Shown one piece after another: positions 57,301-64,000 of a stretch of 64,000 nucleotides of DNA. The notes below the pieces were generated by a model. It had not been told where the DNA came from and did no database searches. It saw only the letters and a program-made list of their open reading frames with translations. The stretch is from contig JAKSZP010000019.1 in assembly GCA_022478985.1 (NCBI GenBank), positions 124,001-188,000 of the forward strand, read 5' to 3'. The stretch's first letter is position 1; the number at the start of each line of letters is the position of its first letter. The stretch is from Massospora cicadina. Lineage: Eukaryota; Entomophthoromycota; Entomophthoromycetes; Entomophthorales; Entomophthoraceae. The translations under genes were made by a program, and so were the position numbers.

Positions 57301-57415
57301 AATCTTTTATTTTATTTAACCAAGGTAAGCTGACCAGGGGATGGACATTACCAAACAAAACTTAAACTAAAAATAATGTAAATAATTAATCTAAACAAAA
57401 CGCCCAAATAAGCGA

Positions 57416-58050
57416 TTGAATGGAACATTAAAAAAACAACCAACCATATGGGCATTGGAGACCTCATATTATGGCGGAAGGGGAAGGGGGATTGGGGGGC
57501 TCATCTTTGGCAGCAGCTATACTTCCCAGAGTAGAGTGCGTGTCAATGAAGATAGAAAGGGCGTCGGGGCATTGGTGGTATGTGGTTTGATGTCTTTGAT
57601 GATTGGTACTTCTGAGTATTTTCTAACCATAAAAACGGCAGTAATATATTTGGCTAAAGCTTTTTTGGCTTTAATGCGGGCGTCTGTTAGTTTAACAAGT
57701 GTGGCAATATTGGTTCAGGTATTCTTAGCTTACAGATTCCATGCTAAAGTTACCACGTTATGGATAACGTCAGTGACATTTTTGCGTAGTTGGTTTACAT
57801 TAATCTTACTTTTTGGAGTAAGATTTTTGGGGATACAGGGGGTGGAATTCCTCCTGAAAGCGCCACCGCTGATTTGGTGGCGGCTTTGTGGAGGGGACAG
57901 AAATCTAGTGTGGCAGCTGCTTCTACTGCAATTTGGTGGTCACTTTGGAATAAAAGCACTTGGCCATGGGCATATAAATGAGGGTATAATATTGAATCCC
58001 ATTTTGCATTACAGAACTGGTCGACTTAAAGCAATAGTAATTCAGTAATA
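57416..58050 (-). pseudogene. LINE-C C-terminal domain
   Basis: Broken copy of the sequence encoded intact at 62372-62965 (- strand). Matching pieces include NPIQ near the start and HQ(L/I)AV(A/E)AAAT in the middle, and the Pro-rich end lies opposite GGAAGGGGGATTGGGGGGC near 57480. The long + strand frame (57416-58048) is its shadow. Confidence 0.6.
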
Positions 58051-58857
58051 TTACCTGATTTGTCAATTTAATCCAAAAACTCCCATGGGTTCTGGCAAAA
58101 TTGAATTGGGGGATTAGCGTATGGTTAAGGATTGGTTGATTTGTTGGAGGTTTCATGAGATTGAACTGGGGTTAATCCTGCGCTTGATTGGAAGAATCAT
58201 GTGTGGCACTTAGGAAAGGTGGAGGCAGATTGGTGGCTGCAGGTGCAGTTGCAGCAACTAGCTTTGGGGGAGGGGGAGGTAGGATCGTACCCCATGCCAG
58301 AATTGGCGCAGGGTGGGCGGCAGATTGGTGGCTGTCAGATGAACTATCAAGGCTTTCAGAAGCAGCTAAATATAGGCACTTGCGTTTTGAGTGATTTAAC
58401 TCAAAACAGGATGGTCAAATCGTCCGTCCGCCCTTGACGTGGGCCCAGAATGGATGGTTGGGGGCAGAGGGGATAGCAGCATAAGGGGGAATCAATGGGG
58501 CAATTTTGTTCATTTTGTGGCTGATTGTGCCATACGCTAAGGCCCAGCGAGGCGTGTGGCCCCATTTGGGACCACAAATTGCAAGATGGGGTTGGAGTCA
58601 TAGGCTGCAAAACCTTCCATCAGCTCCTGGAGGAGCACCTCAGGGGGAAAGTGGGTAGGCAAACCAGTGAACTGAACCACCAAAGTGGTATAAACTGGAT
58701 GCTGGGTCCAAGTTGTTGGAAGAGGTGTATCCTGAAAGACCAGGGGCACCGTTGCCACAGTGGTAGCGTCAGCTTCACAGGTGAAGCTGAGATCAAAAAA
58801 CCCCTTATAGGGGCAGAAGTCAATAAAACAGATGGGACGCATCACTGCCTGAGCCAT
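58050..58857 (-). pseudogene. LINE-C ORF1
   Basis: The frame 58537-58857 (106 codons) reads MAQAVMRPICFIDFCPYKGF, VVQFTGLPTHFPPEVLLQEL and MEGFAAYDSNPILQFVVPNG. It matches the + strand frame at 63495-63716 (MEGLAIYGADPILQFVVPNG) and is a distant relative of LINE-A ORF1. Downstream, in another frame, a degenerate knuckle PSCFELNHSKRKC has a stop where its first Cys should be, and a Pro-rich linker follows. Confidence 0.7.
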
Positions 58858-59130
58858 TTCAATAATGGATTAGTTGTTGTAGGGGAAAAGTTTCCTATAC
58901 TTGACCCTAAGGCTGAATTGCATGTTGCTCCGTGGGAGCATCAAGGGGCAATGGGGCACCATTTGGATTTGAGAAAGGTGGGCGTCAGGATCCTTGGGAG
59001 GAACGAATCATCCCAGGGGTTTGGTATGACTGGGCGAGCCTTTCTGAGCGCGTTTTCCTGTCAGATGGAAAATGGCAGGGGGGAGGGGTTTCGCCGCTGC
59101 ACACACTAGGGCAGCCATCAGGTAATCTGA

Positions 59131-59739
59131 TGACATCTGAGTTGAAACTATGTTTGGTGATTAAGTTTTACTTTTTATTAACTGTATAAATTGCTCAGAA
59201 AGTTGTGCTGAGCGGAAAGAGCAATGAGAATAGAATCTTTAATTGTTTTTTTAAATTTATAAGTATCTATGGTAGAAGTAATGATTTATTATGAATAGTA
59301 CATATTAACCTAGCACTCTACCATTATCAGGGCGCTGGATTTTATAGTTTGAGGGAATTGAGTGGCAGAGATTGTTAATATTTTTATAACAATATGTGCA
59401 AATCTTCTTAAAAAACGCCAGGACCTTTACGCCATTTTTCAGCTTGTACATTGCATGTGGCCTATTTTGCAATTCCTGCTGCTTACTTCACTCGTTTTTC
59501 AAGGTTTTAGCAGCCTTGTGTTGCTCAGAAAATTTTAATAGCAAGATTTTCTATCATCAAAGGAGTTTCTGCTGGATTGACCTTTGTAATTTGAAGTTCC
59601 ATCAAGGTTTTGATTTTGATACGATTAATTACACTCAGATTTTGTCACAGATTCTCTTGATTTCTTTAACACTAATTTTAGCAATATTGTTTTATATGGT
59701 GAAATTTCTCTTTATTAATTTTTTACCCTACTTCAAAAT
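59131..59739. other. Unassigned AT-rich sequence
   Basis: A 119-codon hydrophobic + strand frame (59396-59755) has no recognisable domain and lies in low-complexity AT-rich sequence. The - strand could be the decayed continuation of the gag fragment to its right. Nothing firm can be said. Confidence 0.35.
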
Positions 59740-60125
59740 GATATATAGCGTGTAAGTCTGTGGGAGCGTCCCCTCTGCTTGGACTGGGTGGTGTTCCCAT
59801 TTCCTATTAAAAAGGGTCTGAGAAGGGCATCTGTCCCCTTCATCTCACATGGCGACCTTGTCCATGTAGTAGACGTGTGACGGGTAACATCCCTCCCTTT
59901 GAAGATCCCGTCACCTGTCATTGCTCTTACCTCAGCTGAATTAATTTGGCAAATCGAGGAAATTTGTGCTGTGATATCTGGAAATTGTCATCCTCATGGG
60001 CAAAGGGCCAACACGAAGTTGATGGCAACAAGCTCTTGACATCAAGGCCTGAGAACCCCATATCCTTGGCAATGAAGCCTGATGGGCGTTTATAATTAAA
60101 ATAATAAACTATCAAATGTCAAATG
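59740..60125 (-). pseudogene. Gag fragment of an element-E relative
   Basis: Two - strand frames, 59927-60115 (NYKRPSGFIAKDMGFSGLDV, PFAHEDDNFQI) and 59733-59921 (IFKGRDVTRHTSTTW, NGNTTQSKQRGRS), match 47640-48090 on the + strand at DNA level (for instance ACGTCACCCAGTCCAAG against ACACCACCCAGTCCAAG). It is therefore a detached piece of E-type gag. No LTR is attached on either side. Confidence 0.65.
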
Positions 60126-60840
60126 TCAAACTATCAAATGTTGAATTGTCAAAGATATCTTTCTCTCAGAAAGCTCACTTTTAAATCAAAAGTGACTAGT
60201 ACAAGACTAGAGAGAACATCCCGCCTGCTAGTGAGCTACTGCATCTATATAACAGTACCTCACAGCCAACCACTTTAGCGCAAGTAGGTCCATCCATCCA
60301 TCTGTGCTAAGCACAAAGAAACAGATGGCTTGTTTATGCCCAATATGCCATTAATTGAAAAGTATGTCAAGATGGACAAAGCACCGTCTGGATGACTCCC
60401 TGCTGACACAGGCCAACACACAACTGACAACAATAACCTCTTGAATAAAATGAATTAGAAAGAATCCAACACAATTATAAAATGCTCAAATAAACTCAAG
60501 AACCCTGCAATAAGCGCAGTAGCATCATCTGACTCCATAGGATTGGTAACAAGATACAAAGCCCTATGATTTTGTGATACTCTTGGGACAAGTGAAGTGA
60601 TAAAAAAAGCAGCGGCGTTAAGATATTCCCCACCGACCTCAACCTGAGGATGAAAGGGTTCTGCAGGGGAAAAATTTGCAATAAATCCTGACAATGTTTT
60701 GGTTGAATTAAAGCCTGAATCTGACCAAACCAGCAAAAGCCAAGGACCCAAATCGTTGGTACAAAACCAAAAAAGTTTATGGACGGGTCAGGGAAACTCT
60801 CTGATGACAATCAACTCAATTGCTTGACTAAAATGTTGAA
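60126..60840. other. Unassigned sequence, possible upstream gag on the - strand
   Basis: Overlapping - strand frames at 60455-60751 and 60496-60810 are the longest. The first (NAAAFFITSLVPRVSQNHRA, LVTNPMESDDATALIAGFL) reads like protein and precedes the E-type gag fragment, so it may be its N-terminal part; I find no clear match in element E. Confidence 0.35.
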
Positions 60841-61040
60841 GATCATATCTGACAAAGGCCAGTCAATGGGGGAGGGACAAATTCAAACTAAAGTCAAAAT
60901 AAAAATCAAACGAACCATTGGGAACAATCCCTGACAAATACCAGTCGATAGGGAGGCAAAATCAGCTAAAATCAATCTGAAAGACTGAGCAAACCATCAG
61001 GGACCATCCTTGATGGGGATGAAAAGTATTGGGAACCATA
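60841..61040 (+). repeat. LTR-like fragment with element-E motif
   Basis: Contains AACAATCCCTGACAAATACC, close to GATAATCCCTGACATATATCC in the 5' LTR of E, preceded by a matching GTCAAAATAA block. Two loose tandem units of about 65 bases are visible (each with AACCAT(T/C) then GGGA(A/C)(C/A)A). Confidence 0.4.
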
Positions 61041-62189
61041 TCTGAAGGATAGGATGCCCATGAAATACATCCAAAAATCTAAAGGTGCAGCTAGAAGGAG
61101 CCAAAACCCTGACCATGGTCAAGTCGTTGGAAAGAGCCCTGGTGAAGTATACGCCTGTTCAGAAGGATATGTTAGTGCATCACATTATGTCCTCCCTCTA
61201 TATTAAGCAATGGGAAGCACTTCAGTTCCCATACTCAACGGTAATGCAGTGGATCTCAAAAACTTTATGCTCACCATTACAGCCATCTGGAAGGGCCATA
61301 AATTTTCTGCGGGGCTGCCAAGCTCTAGCTCAATACCCAAATATTGCTTGACATAGCAATTTTTTTCAAATTGGCATGTATCCAAACTAAGGACGCCTTG
61401 GAATGGATGAAACTCCCCCACAAACACAAGTTAATTTAAGTTTCCATTTGGGAAAACTTCAAGCTGGTGGACGTGAAAGAATGGATGGAATTGACCTCCT
61501 TAGTGCAATGGAGTACAACAAGGCCAGCATACCCACTAAATTTGCCCAGGCCATTGGGAGCTCATGCCTTAGCCCAAAGAAATTAATCAATTCTGCAAAA
61601 TGATTCCCAAACGTTTTGACTGCCCTTAATCGGTCTTGACATACCATTTCAGTCAATACTGCACTGGAATGGTACAATATCACATTTCCCCAAAGGAGGC
61701 ACTACCATGGATTGCAGCTGGTTTCAAGGCCACCGAGGCCTTACACTGGTTGTACATCCATATTCCGTTAACCACCATGTTCAACTTGAAGAAGGCAGGC
61801 TGGATAACGGAGAAGGCTTTAAGTGGGGGCCCTTCAGGATTGGTCACCAGAAGAGGCCATCAACTGGTCTTCCAATGGGTTTACCCTCAAAGGAAATGAA
61901 GTACTGGTTCCAAGATGTGGCCAGTATCAAACAAGTTCAAGAGTGAGAGAATATGGGAGTGATGAAGCCAATCCACAAAACTCTTGAGGGTTGAGTGTTC
62001 CTATTGTGAAGTGGAAACTTTGGCATACATCGCCACAATGGCCGAAACTGCAATTTTTGGACGCCACAAAGTTCACCCTCAAGTCAGCTCAACGTGGATA
62101 GAACACAAAATTACACCACAGGCAGCAGCAGCTATGAAATGGGTTACAACACCTTATCTAGGCCAGAGATGTCTTAAATTGGGCATAAA
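61041..62189. other. Unassigned moderate-GC sequence
   Basis: Several + strand frames of 65-90 codons (61085-61351, 61636-61899, 61984-62196) follow one another and look more protein-like than chance (SLERALVKYTPVQKDMLVHH; MAETAIFGRHKVHPQVSS), yet I cannot assign them. It could be a dead host gene or gag of an unlisted element. Confidence 0.3.
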
Positions 62190-62990
62190 TTTTTAATTTT
62201 ATTATGAGGCATGCTGACCAGGGGATGGACATTACTGAAATGCATAAAGCGACAAAAAAAACCAAACTAACTAAAATCTCAGACCAAAAGAAAATGACCG
62301 TTTAAAGAATGGGCGGAATATAACAATCGAGACACCTACCTACCAGGTGGGATAGCACTGAGGCGCTCATCCTACCATGGTGGAAGGGGAGGGGGATTGA
62401 GGGGCTCATCCTCAGACTCATTCGCCTCTTTGGCGAGAGCATGAGCCAAGGAGAAGAGCAAAGGGGTGGGATGATCAGTGACATGGGGAGCGAGGCCAGT
62501 AACAAGTGGCTGCTGCTTACAGAATAGGCCATACTTTAGCAAGTCGCTGAAGTACTTGGCAAGGGTGGCCTCCGCCTTAATGCGGAGGGCAGGGAGCTGG
62601 GACAGAGAATCCATGGAGGCACGGGTAGCCCAAGAGTTGGCTTGTGAGGTGGAAACCACTCTCTGGATGGCCTCCTTGGCGTGCCTGTGGGCAAATTCAA
62701 GGGTCACTTTGTGGTTTGGGGGAGTGTTTGGCATAAGGACGAGGGGCGGAATTTCCGTGGCTAGCGCTGCAACTGTTGATTCTGCCATTTCCCAGATAGA
62801 GGTTACCTCAGGATGGGTGGCTGCTGCTACAGCGAGCTGGTGGTCCGAGAAGAACTTCACAACATCTGGTTGGGGAGCGTAGTATCTTTGGGCGACCTGG
62901 ATGGGATTTTGATTCTGGACAAACTCGTCATATGTGGGTTTCGATGCCTCTATAAAATTACCCAACTCATAAAGTGGGCATAAAAATCAA
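62190..62990 (-). mobile_element. LINE-C-type 3' part with 197-codon frame
   Basis: On the - strand a clean frame is followed by about 140 bases and the 3' end GTCCATCCCCTGGTCAGC with ATAAAATTAAAAA tail (62233-62190). The tail equals that of LINE-C at 57350-57300. Its 5' edge at about 62990 faces the start of a + strand ORF1 at 63131, so the pair could be one insertion with an inverted 5' part. Confidence 0.55.
62372..62965 (-). CDS. 197-residue protein of LINE-C family, function unknown
   Basis: Longest unbroken frame of the LINE-C group. It starts MGNFIEASKPTYDEFVQNQN and is largely helical in character, rich in Ala (STVAALATEIPP, KEAIQRVVSTSQANSWATRA), and ends with an acidic then Pro-rich tail (ANESEDEPLNPPPLPPW). 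No known domain is evident. In LINE-C the homologous region follows the ORF1 zinc-knuckle region, so it is probably the C-terminal part of an ORF1-type protein. GC content is higher than in surrounding sequence. The start Met is simply the first in frame; the true protein may extend further upstream. Confidence 0.45.
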   Translation of the reverse strand: MGNFIEASKPTYDEFVQNQNPIQVAQRYYAPQPDVVKFFSDHQLAVAAATHPEVTSIWEMAESTVAALATEIPPLVLMPNTPPNHKVTLEFAHRHAKEAIQRVVSTSQANSWATRASMDSLSQLPALRIKAEATLAKYFSDLLKYGLFCKQQPLVTGLAPHVTDHPTPLLFSLAHALAKEANESEDEPLNPPPLPPW

Positions 62991-63130
62991 AACCATCTGG
63001 GACTGAAAACAATCCTTCCTGGAATAGCAACAAACTTTCTTTCGCTTCAATTAACTAAATTGAAGCCAAATTTTAAGTTTTAAAAAAATACAAAAAACCA
63101 GCCACTCAAATCGAGAAATTAAGAACAGAA

Positions 63131-64000
63131 TGTCAATGCTATCAATGCCTGCTGCCCCAGCTTGGGGTGGTGGTGCGCCGCCTTCTGACATCCTTCAGCC
63201 ACTGCTGAAGCACGTCTGAGCTCTCTCTGCTAGCCCTCATAATGCTACCAAGCTTTATGTCCCACCTCGGGGCTTAGCCCACCATCTTGCAAGCTTGTAG
63301 GTGATGCTCCAGAGCCCTTTGGTAATCCTTGGAGAAACCTGCATTTTGGCCTCTGGGCCATATATGGGAATCTTTTCCCATGCACAATTGCAGCCATCAT
63401 TGAGATGGCTAAAGCAGTTTTCAAACCTGTCAGATATATTGATGTTCGCCCTTTTAAGAGCTAATCTGACCTCAGATTTTGATCTAAGGCTGATGTGGTG
63501 GCAGCATGTAAGATGCCAATTAACATTAAAAATATACCTATCCCCAGTGTTCGCATGCAGCTCCCAGATGAGGCCACTTTGATGGTCCATTTTTCCAGGT
63601 TGCCACCATTTCTCTCCCCTAAATTCCTTTGCCATGAACTGATGGAGGGTTTGGCCATTTATGGTGCAGACCCCATCTTACAGTTTGTGGTACCCAATGG
63701 GCAGGTCAGTTGGTAGGGCCTCGTGTCTTTGCAACAATCTGCCCTTTCCATAACAACCCCGCCTTGCAATTCCCCCACACTGTGATCAGATCCACACCTA
63801 ATCACCCTTTTTAGGCGCATGTCAAAAATGGCTGTGCTATACGCCCCTTATGCTTCAAATTAGATCATTTGAAGCGCTAGTGTCCCACAGCTTCTGCCTC
63901 CGCCACTTCCACCACTCCTCCTTCTTTCATCTGTCCAGCTGCTGCCTTTCCTAGATTAGTTGAGTGGGGCATGATCCTCCCACCCCAACCTCAGCTAATT
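63131..64000 (+). pseudogene. LINE ORF1 (LINE-C family), runs off the window
   Basis: Starts about 63131 (MSMLSMPAAPAWGGG). Broken frames carry FGNPWRNLHFGLWAIYGNLF, EMAKAVFKPVRYIDVRPF, then the clean piece 63495-63716 with MQLPDEATLMVHFSRLPPFL and MEGLAIYGADPILQFVVPNG. A degenerate Cys/His region, PLCFKLDHLKR, at about 63838-63875 lacks the first Cys (CGC in its place) and is followed by a stop. A Ser/Ala/Pro-rich linker continues to the end. It matches LINE-C ORF1 in the same order. Confidence 0.7.

Larger units (their letters stand above)
57300..59130 (-). mobile_element. LINE-C: ORF1-only LINE relative
   Basis: On the - strand: ORF1 with RNA-binding part (58857-58537), a Cys/His region with the first Cys lost (near 58410-58370), a Pro/Ser-rich linker, a further domain (58050-57416) homologous to the 197-residue frame at 62372-62965, then a 3' end GTCCATCCCCTGGTCAGC and an A/T tail at about 57350-57300. 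No endonuclease or RT lies between. It therefore looks like a non-autonomous half-LINE of roughly 1.7 kb, or a deletion product of a longer element. Confidence 0.6.

Noticed and set aside
57416..58048. 210-codon + strand frame, one of the longest in the window
   Set aside because: It is the reverse strand of the LINE-C C-terminal domain, as shown by its DNA match to the - strand frame at 62372-62965.
58525..59109. 194-codon + strand frame
   Set aside because: Shadow of LINE-C ORF1 on the - strand, whose sequence matches the copy at 63.5 kb.
59396..59755. Hydrophobic 119-codon frame that could suggest a membrane protein
   Set aside because: AT-rich sequence readily gives Phe/Leu/Ile-rich frames; no motif or homologue in the window supports it.
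62478..62882. 134-codon + strand frame
   Set aside because: Opposite strand of the 197-codon frame that has a homologue in LINE-C.
1..64000. CRISPR arrays, rRNA, intact tRNA genes, operons
   Set aside because: No regularly spaced identical repeats, no rRNA-like sequence; the only tRNA-like boxes belong to the SINE. The content is plainly eukaryotic.

Overview
The window looks like a stretch of eukaryotic nuclear DNA made almost entirely of transposable elements. I found no convincing host gene, tRNA, rRNA, CRISPR array or prokaryotic operon. The mixture (Ty3/gypsy elements with and without a chromodomain, L1/Tx1-type LINEs, a tRNA-headed SINE, Helitrons, a TTAA-flanked MITE, AT-rich spacers) would suit a large, repeat-bloated genome. 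A fungus with an expanded genome is my best guess, but the sequence does not settle the organism. Nearly every element is broken by stop codons and frameshifts, so the coding calls are pseudogenes.

Layout. 1-4654: 3' part of a chromodomain gypsy element (A, + strand) with its 3' LTR. 4655-6851: unassigned, then AT-rich spacer with a TA microsatellite and a 15-bp retroposed scrap. 6852-9131: two Helitron-like elements joined tail to head. 9277-9909: TTAA-flanked MITE. 10685-18270: complete gypsy element B (- strand; LTRs 766 and 765 bp; target duplication GCTAG). 18271-21628: AT-rich spacer.

21629-53000 is a nest of insertions. Gypsy element C (+) starts at 21629. Its 5' LTR is split by a full-length LINE (LINE-A, 21937-27210, 11-bp target duplication). 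Its leader is split by gypsy element D (-, 27910-37498, two 1155-bp LTRs, duplication CCAGG). Its gag is cut at 39034 by gypsy element E (+). The 5' LTR of E is split by gypsy element F (+, 39167-45804, two 572-bp LTRs, duplication GGGGA). F itself carries a 38-bp retroposed fragment in its RT gene. The 3' LTR of E ends at 53000 inside a different host sequence (LINE-B), so E appears to be a recombinant.

53001-57000: LINE-B (- strand), with a tRNA-headed SINE (53867-54150) inserted with a 16-bp duplication. 57300-64000: ORF1-only LINE relatives in both orientations, a gag fragment related to E, an E-type LTR scrap and unassigned sequence; the last ORF1 runs off the window.

The points most worth a second look are: a degraded antisense ORF between pol and the 3' LTR of D; two very short retroposed scraps sharing one 3' end and each flanked by 17-bp duplications; the SINE and its LINE-like tail; a 301-bp identical block inside otherwise diverged LTRs of B; and the C/E/LINE-B junction, which implies ectopic recombination.
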